This document shows, in pieces, positions 42,426 through 51,504 of a stretch of DNA of 55,877 bases (the stretch's first letter is position 1; each line of letters starts with the position of its first letter). The notes below the pieces were generated by a model, which was not told where the DNA came from, searched no databases, and was given only the letters and a program-made list of their open reading frames with translations. The stretch is from contig JAABUB010000012.1 in the NCBI GenBank assembly GCA_011389575.1, positions 1 to 55,877 on the forward strand, given 5' to 3'. Source of the stretch: Desulfotignum sp. (GTDB lineage: Bacteria > Desulfobacterota > Desulfobacteria > Desulfobacterales > Desulfobacteraceae). The position numbers were made by a program, and so were the translations under genes.

Positions 42426-42486
42426 AAAAAAAAACTGTCCGGGCAATTCTTTTGTTTAATTAAGATTGCCCGGGCAGTATGTTTTG
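42426..42486. terminator. bidirectional terminator
   Basis: ACTGTCCGGGCAAT (42434-42447) pairs with ATTGCCCGGGCAGT (42465-42478), a 14-bp stem with one G-U pair. Read on the minus strand the stem is followed by a run of nine Ts, so it ends transcription from korB; on the plus strand it is followed by ATGTTTTG and can serve rubrerythrin. Confidence 0.85.
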
Positions 42487-42503
42487 ACCAGTTTTTATGA
42501 AAG

Positions 42504-42559
42504 CCCTCAGCCCTCAGTACTCAGCTAACAGCTAAACTAAAGGCTAAAAGCTAACAGCT
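42504..42559. repeat. cluster of short direct repeats in an intergenic stretch
   Basis: CCCTCAG twice, then TACTCAG, then two copies of AGCTAACAGCT (42523-42533 and 42549-42559) separated by CTAAA/GGCTAAA variants. AGCT is itself palindromic, so the array can form several small hairpins. No gene lies here. Confidence 0.6.
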
Positions 42560-42647
42560 TTCATTCGTTGTTGTGGCCGATAGGGCATGGGTGTTATTAT
42601 CCCAAACGCGGTAAAACCCCTTGCTTCAGGAAAGAAAGCAAAGGATG

Positions 42648-43502
42648 TCAAACAGCGGAAATCACTTTTTGCACCTGTTCGGGATCATATGTCTGGCTGA
42701 ACAAAGATCCTGACTGCAACGGCGCAAGACCCTGTGTATATCCTCTGGTTTCTTTTTGATATAAAATGCCGATGGGAATTTTGTCTTCCCACTCCATGGC
42801 CCTGTCAATTGCCTGGTGCAGGTCATCAGCTTTATATGTTTCTTCCTCCAGTTTATACACCCGGTCGTTATAAAATTGGTAGGTGTTCACATTGTTAAAG
42901 GAGATACAGACCTGAAGAATATCTACCAGGCTGAATCCGGGGTAGGAAACAGCCTCTTTGATCAACCGGCTCAAATGCTGTATTTCTCCGCAATACCCCC
43001 GGGCCACAAATCCTGCTCCCTGTGACAATGCCAGTGTCAAAGGATTGCATGCATCATAGGCAACCCCCCCGGGCTGGGCTTTGGTGACAAACCCCCGGCG
43101 GGAGGTGGGCGATGCCTGCCCTTTGGTCAGACCGTACACCATATTGTTGTGCACCAGCAAAGTAAGGTTGATATTGCGCCGAAGGGCAGCCAGTAAATGG
43201 TTGCCGCCTTCTCCATAACAGTCACCGTCTCCCATATTGACCAGGATGGTAAGATCCTGATCCGCCAGTTTGGCACCCGTGGCCACCGGCAGGGCACGTC
43301 CGTGCAGCCCGTGGAAAAAATTGCATTGTAAAAAATGGGGGTTTTTTGCAGCCTGGCCGATGCCGGAAACCATCAGCACTTTTTCCGGTGGCATCTGCAT
43401 GTCGGCCAGTGATTTTTTTATGGCATTTAAAATGCCGAAATTACCGCATCCCGGACACCATTTGTTTTCATAATCATTGTCATATTGTTTTGTATCACTC
43501 AT
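42648..43502 (-). CDS. 2-oxoacid:ferredoxin oxidoreductase beta subunit (KorB type)
   Basis: 284 residues. CPGCGNFGILNAI carries cluster-ligating cysteines; the TPP/Mg motif is MGDGDCYGEGGNHLLAAL and GLTKGQASPTS follows. With KorA it oxidatively decarboxylates a 2-oxoacid to the acyl-CoA, reducing ferredoxin. Start at 43502 overlaps the alpha-subunit stop (ATGA) and has GGAGG upstream; the frame is open further to 43577. Whether the substrate is 2-oxoglutarate or another 2-oxoacid cannot be decided by eye. Confidence 0.92.
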   Translation of the reverse strand: MSDTKQYDNDYENKWCPGCGNFGILNAIKKSLADMQMPPEKVLMVSGIGQAAKNPHFLQCNFFHGLHGRALPVATGAKLADQDLTILVNMGDGDCYGEGGNHLLAALRRNINLTLLVHNNMVYGLTKGQASPTSRRGFVTKAQPGGVAYDACNPLTLALSQGAGFVARGYCGEIQHLSRLIKEAVSYPGFSLVDILQVCISFNNVNTYQFYNDRVYKLEEETYKADDLHQAIDRAMEWEDKIPIGILYQKETRGYTQGLAPLQSGSLFSQTYDPEQVQKVISAV

Positions 43503-45247
43503 GAGATTTCCTCCAGTACGGATGTGACATGTTTTGCTATCCAGTCGGGTGTAAACGGCCGGCCGTCGTATTTGCATATGGCCTTGTAAAATGAATGACC
43601 GGTCTGCTGACGGATCAGCAGTCCCAGCTGGGAAGAGGCATTATGTTCCACAGTAATAAAGTGTTTGCAGTCAGATAAGGCATCTGCTGCTTTTTTTCGG
43701 GGAAACGGCCACAAATCAGAAAAATGCAGTGCACCGATATTGACATTTTCAGAACGCAGCTGATCAACAGCCTCTCTTATGGCACCATCTGTTGAACCCC
43801 ATCCCGCAACAAGAAATTCGCTTTCACCATGATACCTGTCCGGCCCCTTCATTTCTTCGGCCATGCCCTGTATTTTGGCCAGGCGCTTTTCCACCATGTT
43901 GTTCCGGTTGGCAATTTTTTCACTCATATGGCCTGCTTCATCATGTTCGTTGGCTGTAACACCGACCAGTGCCCGGCCTTTGCAGGGCAGCGCCCTGGGT
44001 GATACCCCGGATTCTGTGACCTTGAACCGTTTATACTCTGAAGGAGAAGACATATCCGCATCAGTTGTTACAAACCGTTCAATTTCTTCGGGAACGGTCA
44101 TTTCCCGTGTTGTCATCCATAAAGAGTCATTAAAATACTGATCTGTGAGGATGATGGCCGGCACCTGGTATTTTTCACTCAGATGAAATGCCCGGATCAT
44201 GGTGTCAAATGCCTGGTTTACAGAGCGCGGGGCAAAAACAAATCTGGGAAATTCATCCTGGGAGGCATGGATCACAAAAAGCAGGTCTCCCTGACCGGTC
44301 CGGGTGGGCAGACCGGTAGCCGGTCCGGGGCGCTGGGAATTGATAATCACAACCGGTGTTTCCGTAATTCCTGCAAGGCCCAAGCCTTCGGCCATGAGGG
44401 AAAACCCCCCGCCGGATGTGGCGGTCAACGCCCGGACCCCTGCAAAAGAAGCCCCGATTATCATATTGATTGCACTGATTTCATCTTCTGCCTGCTCCAC
44501 AAGCACGGGCAGCTGATCCATGAATTCAGCCAGGTGTATCATGATACCGGTTGCCGGTGACATGGGATAAAATGCCGCCAGGCGGCAGTCTGCTGCCAGC
44601 GCACCCAAAGCAAGAACCTGGACTCCGGTAACCAGCTTGCCTTTGGAAGCACCATCAGACGGCCAGTTAAATTTTTGGGGGAACTCCGTGTTTTTAACGG
44701 CATCAAATCCGCTGCGGCCAGCGGTAATATTGTTTTCCAACACTTTTTCTTTTTCTTTAAATTTTTGGGTGAGGATTTGTTCAAACAATGAAAAAGGCGC
44801 CCCAAGAAGTGTCAGACAGGCGCCTGCCGCCACTGTATTGGTCATGATCTTTCCACCTGCATCTTTTGCCAGGTCAGAAAATCCAACCTGCACCACATTT
44901 TTTTCCTGGGCCTGTTCAGGCAATTTTTCTTTGGATTCGTCCTTTTTTTCTTTAGCCGGGGAATCCAGCAGAACAAGCCCGGTTGCAGCCATTTCATTTT
45001 TATGCAGATCCCAGGTATCCGTATTCAAGGCGATCAATAAATCAATTTTTTGGCAGGGTGCAAACACCGGCGTATCGCTGATACGGATCTGCATAAAACT
45101 GTGTCCACCCCGTATGCGCGATTCAAAATCGTTGACAGCCATAAGATACAGACCAGCGTTGTGACAGACCCGGGCGATAATATCTCCCACGGTCTGTATT
45201 CCCTGGCCGGCCTCTCCTCCGATGGTGACGGTAACATCTTTGCTCAT
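43499..45247 (-). CDS. 2-oxoacid:ferredoxin oxidoreductase alpha subunit with fused gamma domain (KorA type)
   Basis: 582 residues. An N-terminal gamma domain (about 1-190; GGEAGQGIQTVGDI, SRIRGGHSFMQIRIS) is joined to the alpha pyrimidine-binding domain (about 205-580; FYPMSPATGIMIHLAEF, TSGGGFSLMAEGLGLAG, RPGPATGLPTRTGQGDL). A charged Lys/Glu-rich stretch (around residues 100-122) interrupts the gamma domain. AGGAG five bases before the ATG at 45247 fixes the start. KorB is translationally coupled downstream. No separate ferredoxin (delta) gene is present, so a soluble ferredoxin is used. Confidence 0.92.
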   Translation of the reverse strand: MSKDVTVTIGGEAGQGIQTVGDIIARVCHNAGLYLMAVNDFESRIRGGHSFMQIRISDTPVFAPCQKIDLLIALNTDTWDLHKNEMAATGLVLLDSPAKEKKDESKEKLPEQAQEKNVVQVGFSDLAKDAGGKIMTNTVAAGACLTLLGAPFSLFEQILTQKFKEKEKVLENNITAGRSGFDAVKNTEFPQKFNWPSDGASKGKLVTGVQVLALGALAADCRLAAFYPMSPATGIMIHLAEFMDQLPVLVEQAEDEISAINMIIGASFAGVRALTATSGGGFSLMAEGLGLAGITETPVVIINSQRPGPATGLPTRTGQGDLLFVIHASQDEFPRFVFAPRSVNQAFDTMIRAFHLSEKYQVPAIILTDQYFNDSLWMTTREMTVPEEIERFVTTDADMSSPSEYKRFKVTESGVSPRALPCKGRALVGVTANEHDEAGHMSEKIANRNNMVEKRLAKIQGMAEEMKGPDRYHGESEFLVAGWGSTDGAIREAVDQLRSENVNIGALHFSDLWPFPRKKAADALSDCKHFITVEHNASSQLGLLIRQQTGHSFYKAICKYDGRPFTPDWIAKHVTSVLEEIS

Positions 45248-45314
45248 GGGGGCTCCTTTTTTATCTGAAATTATGTGGTATATAATTCTGGCACAATCAT
45301 GAAACAATTTTGCA

Positions 45315-45824
45315 TCAGGTCAGTTTTTCCAGAGAAGTCTGAATAAAGTCCGGCAGATCACCGGGATTTCTGCTGGTCACAAGATTGCCGTCCACCACAA
45401 CTGACTTATCTATAAATTTCCCACCGGCATTTTTAATGTCCTGAACAATGGAGGTCCAGCCGGTCAATGTCCTGCCCTGGATCACATCAGCTGTTATCAG
45501 CAGCTGGGGAGCATGACAGATAGAAAAAACCGGTTTGTCTTTTTCCATGAACTCCCGGGTAAAACTGACAGCGCTTTCATGGGCACGCAGCTGGTCTGGT
45601 GAATATCCTCCCGGGATGAGCAGCGCATCAAAATCAGCTGCTTTCACCTTGTTTACACTCTGATCAATCGTTACAGGCGTTTGTTGTTTTTTTCCTTTTA
45701 CCGTTGTCCCCTCCTTAAGACCCACATGGACAATTTCATGCCCTTTTTCTCTAAACGCGTTTACAGGTTCGGTGTATTCTGAATCTTCAAAATAATTGTC
45801 TATAATCACAGCTATTTTACTCAT
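45315..45824 (-). CDS. DJ-1/PfpI-family protein
   Basis: 169 residues. Nucleophile elbow FSICHAPQLL gives Cys103-His104; the acidic residue typical of the fold is Glu14/Glu17 region of FEDSEYTEP. The family includes PfpI proteases, YhbO/YajL deglycases and stress proteins (YfkM); function here is not fixed, but glycation or oxidative-stress repair is likely. It lies 68 bases upstream of korA and 36 bases downstream of the lipoprotein gene on the same strand. Confidence 0.88.
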   Translation of the reverse strand: MSKIAVIIDNYFEDSEYTEPVNAFREKGHEIVHVGLKEGTTVKGKKQQTPVTIDQSVNKVKAADFDALLIPGGYSPDQLRAHESAVSFTREFMEKDKPVFSICHAPQLLITADVIQGRTLTGWTSIVQDIKNAGGKFIDKSVVVDGNLVTSRNPGDLPDFIQTSLEKLT

Positions 45825-45860
45825 TTTCTTTTCCTTTCCGGCACTGATGTGCCTATATGT

Positions 45861-47387
45861 TTATTGTTTGGCAACCTGCCCCCTTTCTAAATTTCGCATG
45901 AGCAGGAGTGAAATCACCCGATACAAGATGAGCATCGTGAACAGCACACCCAGCAAGGCGCAGGCGCGCCAGAAAAATGCATTCATCACAACCTGGCTCT
46001 GATCGGCCACCGTCATGATCCGCCCATCAACCGAATCAATCACCTCCTGCATCCCGTGTTCCAAATCTGACAATCCTAACAGGTGTTCTGCCGTTGTGAG
46101 CAATTCGTTCATTTCCTCCACAGCGAGCTTTACATCTGTGGCCGTCTGCTTATACTCCCGGATGTCAAAGGAATGCTCCTCCTTGCCCGTCTTCGACCGG
46201 GACAAGGCCGCAAACCGGGCATACAGGGTATCCACCGTCGTGAGCATCTCGTTCATTTCCTCCACGGCGAGCGTCACGTCTTTGGCAGTCTGCTGGTACT
46301 CACGGATGTCAAAGGTGTGCCCTTCCTTGCCCGTTTTCGACGGTTTCGAGACCGCAAACCGAGCGAACAGGGTATCCGCCGTCGTGAGCATCTCATTGAA
46401 TGATTCACTCGCTGGTTTCAGCAATGCGACGAACGTGTCTGCCTCCTCGATAGCGGCCCGCAGGTTGGCGATTGTCGCATCCGCACGCTGTAAACGGTCA
46501 TCGATCCCTGTAAGGATGGCTTGCCGCTCGGCCGCGATGTTTGCGGGTAGCTGCTCGATCTGATCGGTCACCGAATGCACGTCGGCAAACGCCGTGTTGA
46601 GTTCAGGGGTGGCGACCAAATCGGCCTTCATCGCTGCCGCCTGCCACCGGAGCAGCGTAGTCTCGCGCTTGAACCGATAGAACATGCGCTCGGCAAGCAC
46701 TCGTGCCTCGTCGACGGACTGGGCCGCTTCCCCGATCTCCTCGAAGAGGCCCCCGGCTTCGAGTATTTGCTCGGCGGCCGACTTGCCCCGTCCCATGGCA
46801 AAGTTTGAAAAGCGAACAAACGAGGCGCGAACGACTTTCGGGTTCTCCTCTCGCCAGTCCTGCAGCAGAGATTCGAGAAGGACGAGTTGTTCGGTGGAGA
46901 GCACACGAGCGACGAGCAGCCGTATTTCCGCTCTGGCCTGAGACAGGGCGTCTGCCAGGGCCTGACCTCGCTTTCCGAATACCGCCAAGGCCCTGCCGTC
47001 CACGTCCCACTCCTGGCTGACCAATGTCGTGACCACTACCAGGTCGAGCACGCGGGTGAACGGGTCAGCGTTACTGGCGATGTCGTAAACGTTGGTAGCA
47101 TTGTCCACGAGAAGCATCTGTGCCGCTCTGCGCTGCTCGGGATCAGGGTTATCCTCTTTCAAAGAATCGCAGACCGAATAGAGCAGGCCGACATAGCGGT
47201 CGGCAAAGCCGCGGGTGAGTCCATCCAGCTCCTCCGAGGTAACCCGTTCGCCAGCCTCGGCACCATCAAGCCGGCGCGAAGATTCCTCTGTTGCGCTTTT
47301 CTGCAGTGTGGCGCATCCCCCCGACATGAGCACGGCAAGACACATCCCCAACAGCATGATTGTGGCAAGTGACGGTCGAATATTCAT
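45861..47387 (-). CDS. large lipoprotein with 48-residue tandem repeats and C-terminal membrane helix; probably horizontally acquired
   Basis: 508 residues. Lipobox MSGGC (Cys25) follows a hydrophobic signal. The mature protein is mostly helical. Residues 331-378 and 379-426 are two near-identical repeats (NEMLTTADTLFARFA... then NEMLTTVDTLYARFA..., each with SKTGKE and FDIREY), and a third partial copy starts at 427 (NELLTTAEHL). A transmembrane helix (about 467-495) and basic tail end the protein. I recognise no family. Codon use differs from its neighbours (many CGA, TCG and GCG codons and TCGA tetramers). Start at 47387 is chosen for the lipobox; the frame is open to 47453. The ribosome-binding site is poor. 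Confidence 0.7.
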   Translation of the reverse strand: MNIRPSLATIMLLGMCLAVLMSGGCATLQKSATEESSRRLDGAEAGERVTSEELDGLTRGFADRYVGLLYSVCDSLKEDNPDPEQRRAAQMLLVDNATNVYDIASNADPFTRVLDLVVVTTLVSQEWDVDGRALAVFGKRGQALADALSQARAEIRLLVARVLSTEQLVLLESLLQDWREENPKVVRASFVRFSNFAMGRGKSAAEQILEAGGLFEEIGEAAQSVDEARVLAERMFYRFKRETTLLRWQAAAMKADLVATPELNTAFADVHSVTDQIEQLPANIAAERQAILTGIDDRLQRADATIANLRAAIEEADTFVALLKPASESFNEMLTTADTLFARFAVSKPSKTGKEGHTFDIREYQQTAKDVTLAVEEMNEMLTTVDTLYARFAALSRSKTGKEEHSFDIREYKQTATDVKLAVEEMNELLTTAEHLLGLSDLEHGMQEVIDSVDGRIMTVADQSQVVMNAFFWRACALLGVLFTMLILYRVISLLLMRNLERGQVAKQ

Positions 47388-47495
47388 CAAAAAATAATAT
47401 TCCTTTCCCATGCCCGGCAGGATTTCTACCCCTGATTTTCGTATCTGTCGCATGGATTTGGTTTTTATGGTGCCAGTATTAAATACCCTCCTTCA

Positions 47496-47524
47496 TTGAC
47501 CTGCATTTGAAAGCGATTTATACT
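47496..47524 (+). promoter_or_regulatory. sigma-70 promoter of the ROK kinase-malQ operon
   Basis: TTGACC (47496-47501), 17-base spacer, TATACT (47519-47524). It lies 45 bases upstream of the ROK gene, which has GGAGG four bases before its ATG. One of the best vegetative promoters visible in the window. Confidence 0.75.
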
Positions 47525-47568
47525 GTGTTGCATCATATAAATGTCAATTCTATGAATTCGGAGGCAAA

Positions 47569-48771
47569 ATGCCTGATTTACTGGGGATGGATCTGGGTGG
47601 AACAAAACTTGATTTTCTGCTGGCTGCTGAAGACGGTACTTTTTTGTATGAAAAACAATATGACAGTCCGTTCCAAAAAACAGGAAAAACCCTTGGCAAA
47701 GCAAATTCAGAAGTACTGGTTGATACCATACTTACACACATCCCCGGAGAACAAAGAGTGGCTGCCTACATCAATCAGACCGAAGACCGGTTTTTAAAAG
47801 AAGCCGAAAAAAAAATCGGCAGCTTTGATATTGCAGGCAAAGGCGCAAGTCTGTGCGGCAAAACATGGGAACAGAACGGAAATATCGTGATTGCCGGCGG
47901 CAACACCCCTATGCGGTTTGCATCTGACCAAAACAAGGACAAACCCGGCATTGTGGTCATGAAAGCCCGGGCAGACTATCCGGTTAAAGCTGCAAATGAC
48001 GGCACTGCCGCAGCCACGGCCCAGAGCATTTACTATAAGGTGGCCCATGGCATCGATCCAAAAAAAACCGCATATTTTATCCTGGGTACCGGTTTTGGAT
48101 GCGGTATACCAGGCTGTGATGTTCCTGCAGAGATCGGCCATATCCCGGTTGGTTTTATGCCTGAAGCACTGTGGCAGACCTGCGGGTGTACAACAGGCCA
48201 TCCCACGGCCTGTGCGGAAAACTATGCATCAGGCAGGGGTATTGCCAATTGTGCCCGAATACTGCTTTCCCTCAAGGACAGTCCGGTTCTAAAAACCATC
48301 TCACCGTGTCTGGTCCGGCAAACCGGTTTTTCCAGCCTGTCGGATCTGGTCACTGATTCCAGAATCAGCCGCCATCCACAAATAGATGCCAAAACTGTTA
48401 TGGATTATGCAAAAAACAATGCAGATGATCTGGCTGTTTTTATTGCCGATCTTGCAGCACAGGTAACAGCAGATGCCGCCATTGCCGTTGCCCACCTGTT
48501 TGGTCTCACACGTGTCGGCATCGGAGAAAGTGTGGCCCGCTTAAACCCCTGGCATGCGGACAATATTGCAAAAAAAGTAGCGGACCGTACCAGAAACAGC
48601 AACATGCTGGTGCCGCCTCTGAAAGTGGAACTGACCCCCATAGACAATCCTGCCAAATATGGGGCACTCTCCCTGGTGGTGCCGGAATCACAATATGAAA
48701 CATGGGCAGAAAAAATGGCCCCTTCCTTACCCGGGGATTTGCCGGCCGGCTCACAAAGGGGGCAGTCATGA
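47569..48771 (+). CDS. ROK-family sugar kinase (glucokinase-like)
   Basis: 400 residues. N-terminal phosphate loop MDLGGTKLDF, the catalytic region NDGTAAATA, phosphate-2 GTGFGCG, EIGHIPVG and the zinc site CGCTTGHPTACAEN (ROK CxCGxxGCxE variant). It probably phosphorylates glucose released by glucan or maltose breakdown. It is translationally coupled to malQ (ATGA overlap), which releases glucose, so a glucokinase role is sensible; the exact sugar is inference. Confidence 0.85.
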   Translation: MPDLLGMDLGGTKLDFLLAAEDGTFLYEKQYDSPFQKTGKTLGKANSEVLVDTILTHIPGEQRVAAYINQTEDRFLKEAEKKIGSFDIAGKGASLCGKTWEQNGNIVIAGGNTPMRFASDQNKDKPGIVVMKARADYPVKAANDGTAAATAQSIYYKVAHGIDPKKTAYFILGTGFGCGIPGCDVPAEIGHIPVGFMPEALWQTCGCTTGHPTACAENYASGRGIANCARILLSLKDSPVLKTISPCLVRQTGFSSLSDLVTDSRISRHPQIDAKTVMDYAKNNADDLAVFIADLAAQVTADAAIAVAHLFGLTRVGIGESVARLNPWHADNIAKKVADRTRNSNMLVPPLKVELTPIDNPAKYGALSLVVPESQYETWAEKMAPSLPGDLPAGSQRGQS

Positions 48772-50273
48772 CCATTCGCGCAAACGGCATACTGATGCAC
48801 ATAAGCAGTCTTCCCGGCGGTTACGGCATCGGTGATCTGGGACCGGCAGCCTATGGGTTTGCCGATTTTCTGGCTGCCACAGGCCAGCAGATATGGCAGA
48901 TGCTGCCGCTCAATCCTGTTGACAACCAAAGCGGTTCTCCCTACAGCTGCCCGTCAGCCTTTGCAGGCAACCCGTTGCTGATAAGCCCGTATTTTCTTGC
49001 CCGTGCCGGACTGCTGTCTGTGGAGGAAACCATGCCGCAACAGCCATTTTCCGATAACCGCGTGGATTATCCGGCTGTTGCAGAACATAAGCACGCCCTT
49101 TTTCAACTGGCTTTTGACCGCATGGAACAACAAAGAAAAACCCTTGCCGGGTTTGATCATTTCTGCTCCCGGCAAACAGCCTGGCTGGAAGATTATGCAA
49201 CATACATGGCCCTCACAGCGCATTTTGACCAGGCCGGCTGGCAGCAATGGCCCCAACCGTTACGGGACCGGCACCCGGATGCCCTGGCCGAGATACAGAA
49301 CAGGCTGGCCAGGCAGATCAGATTTCATAAATTTGTACAGTTTTTGTTTTTCCGCCAGTGGCAGGCACTCAAAAAATACTGCAATGCCCGCAATATTCGT
49401 CTGTACGGAGATCTTCCCATCTATATGCCTTTTGAAAGTGCAGATGTCTGGAGCTGTCCGCAGCAGTACAAACTGGATGAAAACAAATTACCGACAAAAG
49501 TGTCAGGGGTTCCGCCGGATTACTTCAGTGACACCGGTCAACTCTGGGGGCATCCGGTGTATGACTGGCAATACCTGCAGAAAAACGATTATGCGTGGTG
49601 GCTCAAGCGGTTTGCACACAACTTTGACATGTTTGATGTGGTGCGCATCGATCATTTCAGGGGTCTGGTAGCATACTGGGAGGTTGCAGCCTCGGCAGAG
49701 ACCGCTGTTGACGGGCAGTGGGTGGAGGTACCGGGTGATGATTTTTTCACCAGCTTGACCATGCGGTTCGGACATCTGCCGGTTATTGCCGAAGACCTGG
49801 GCACGATCACACCTGATGTCCATGAATGCATGCGCAGATTTCAGTTGCCCGGCATGCGGGTGCTGCAGTTCGCTTTTGGCGACGATTTTCCCCACGGTTC
49901 ATTTTTGCCCCATCACCATATCCGGGACTGTATCGTTTACACCGGCACCCATGACAACAACACCATCCGGGGCTGGTTTGAACAGGAACTTACCGACCAG
50001 GCAAAGGCCCGTTTGCAGCGCTACCTGGGCAGCCATATCTCCAAAGAAAAAATACACTGGCAGATAATGCGCCTGGCCATGATGTCTGTGGCTGATACAG
50101 TGATCATCCCCCTCCAGGACATTCTCGGTCTGGGTGCTGATGCCCGCCTGAACCAGCCGGGGGGTACACAGGACAACTGGCAGTGGCGGCTGCCAAAAGA
50201 AAAATTGACAAAACAGCATGCCCGATGGCTTAAAAAGACCACGGCTGCTTACGGCCGCTGCCGGGCCTTGTGA
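48768..50273 (+). CDS. malQ: 4-alpha-glucanotransferase (amylomaltase, GH77)
   Basis: 501 residues. GH77 signatures are present: GILMHISSLPGGYGIGDLG at the N terminus, VVRIDHFRGL with the nucleophile Asp, VIAEDLGTITPDV with the acid/base Glu, and TGTHDNNT. It transfers glucan chains between maltodextrins and releases glucose. Start at 48768 overlaps the kinase stop (ATGA) with GGGGG upstream; the frame is open from 48702. It converges on the glucosyltransferase gene with an eight-base gap. Confidence 0.94.
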   Translation: MTIRANGILMHISSLPGGYGIGDLGPAAYGFADFLAATGQQIWQMLPLNPVDNQSGSPYSCPSAFAGNPLLISPYFLARAGLLSVEETMPQQPFSDNRVDYPAVAEHKHALFQLAFDRMEQQRKTLAGFDHFCSRQTAWLEDYATYMALTAHFDQAGWQQWPQPLRDRHPDALAEIQNRLARQIRFHKFVQFLFFRQWQALKKYCNARNIRLYGDLPIYMPFESADVWSCPQQYKLDENKLPTKVSGVPPDYFSDTGQLWGHPVYDWQYLQKNDYAWWLKRFAHNFDMFDVVRIDHFRGLVAYWEVAASAETAVDGQWVEVPGDDFFTSLTMRFGHLPVIAEDLGTITPDVHECMRRFQLPGMRVLQFAFGDDFPHGSFLPHHHIRDCIVYTGTHDNNTIRGWFEQELTDQAKARLQRYLGSHISKEKIHWQIMRLAMMSVADTVIIPLQDILGLGADARLNQPGGTQDNWQWRLPKEKLTKQHARWLKKTTAAYGRCRAL

Positions 50274-50281
50274 GACTGGTC

Positions 50282-51493
50282 TTAATTTTTGATCAGGTGC
50301 GCATAAAAATCCATGGTCTGGCGGGCAATACTGGCCCATGAAAATTGGTTTTCAATTCTTTTACGGGCAGCCCCGCCCATTTGCCTTCTTTTTTCCGGCG
50401 CCTGTATCAGGGTGTTGATGGCAGCAGCCAGATCTGCGGCAAAGATTTCCGGTCTTTTGGGTTCTGCATCTTCCTGTGCTTCAAAAGGAACAAGAAGCCC
50501 GGTTTCTTCATGGACCACCACTTCCGGAATACCCCCGACAGCTGCTGCCACAACCGGTGTATTGCACGCCCCGGCCTCAAGGTTGATGATACCAAAGGGT
50601 TCATACACCGAGGGGCATACAAAAACTGCAGCATGGGTGTAAAGGACAGGCAGATCCTGCAAAGGAACAGTTTCAGAAATCCAGATAATGTTTTGGCCCA
50701 TTTCCTGTTCGGCTTTTTTTACCCGGCTTTCCATTTCCCGGGCAATTTCTTGGGTATCAGGGGCGCTGGCACACAGCACTGTCTGTACGCCACTGTCAAT
50801 CAGAGAAATGGCCCGGAGCAAATGCATGATTCCTTTTTGCCGGGTAATTCTGCCCACAAACAGAATATAGGGTTTGTCCGGATCAATGCCGTAAGACTTC
50901 AGCGTTTCCGGTCGGTAGGTTTCACAAAAAAGACGGATATCCACCCCGTTATGGATAACCCGGATCTTTTCTGGATGAACAGGGTAAAGATCCATCACAT
51001 TCTGCTTCATTGTTTCAGATACCGCAATAATACCGTCTGCATTGGACATGGCTGTTTTTTCCAGCCAGCAGGTGGCATGGTAGCTGTCACCGAGCTGGTC
51101 TTTTTTCCAGGGACGGTGGGGCTCCAGAGAGTGGGTGGTGACCACCAGAGGTGCCTGGAGAATCTCCTTGAGCAGGCACCCGGCCATATAGGTATACCAG
51201 GTATGGCAGTGGATCACGTCTGCGGCATCTGCACTGCCGGTCATAAGGGCATTGCGCAGCAGGGTGTCACCGAGCCGGGGTCGCTGCAGTTCTGATGTTT
51301 GAGGATATACCCCGGGTACACCTGATACCCGCAGACGGGGATCAATTCTTTTCTGGTCCCCGAAACACAGGACATCAAAACTATGGCTACCCGAAGACAG
51401 CGCAGCCATCTCCCGCACCAGGTGTTCAACATGTACCCCTGCCCCGCCGTAGATATGGGGGGGATACTCATTGGTCAGAATCAGGGCTTTCAT
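50282..51493 (-). CDS. GT4 glycogen synthase (GlgM/GlgA-like glucosyltransferase)
   Basis: 403 residues. N-terminal LTNEYPPHIYGGAGVHVEHL (sugar-nucleotide/acceptor region), HCHTWYT, VGRITRQKG, and the C-terminal EPFGIINLEAGACNTPVVA, an EX7E motif of retaining GT-B enzymes. It resembles actinobacterial-type glycogen synthase (GlgM: ADP-glucose plus glucose-1-P to maltose-1-P) more than classical GlgA (~480 residues). It is the last gene after glgB and treS-mak, 12 bases behind glgB. Distinguishing GlgM from GlgA needs enzymology. Confidence 0.85.
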   Translation of the reverse strand: MKALILTNEYPPHIYGGAGVHVEHLVREMAALSSGSHSFDVLCFGDQKRIDPRLRVSGVPGVYPQTSELQRPRLGDTLLRNALMTGSADAADVIHCHTWYTYMAGCLLKEILQAPLVVTTHSLEPHRPWKKDQLGDSYHATCWLEKTAMSNADGIIAVSETMKQNVMDLYPVHPEKIRVIHNGVDIRLFCETYRPETLKSYGIDPDKPYILFVGRITRQKGIMHLLRAISLIDSGVQTVLCASAPDTQEIAREMESRVKKAEQEMGQNIIWISETVPLQDLPVLYTHAAVFVCPSVYEPFGIINLEAGACNTPVVAAAVGGIPEVVVHEETGLLVPFEAQEDAEPKRPEIFAADLAAAINTLIQAPEKRRQMGGAARKRIENQFSWASIARQTMDFYAHLIKN

Positions 51494-51504
51494 GGGTTAT
51501 TCCT

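Noticed and set aside
45262-45310. TGGCAC near the korA start as a sigma-54 -24 element
   Set aside because: The correctly spaced TTGC of the -12 element is missing and the strand orientation points away from the gene.
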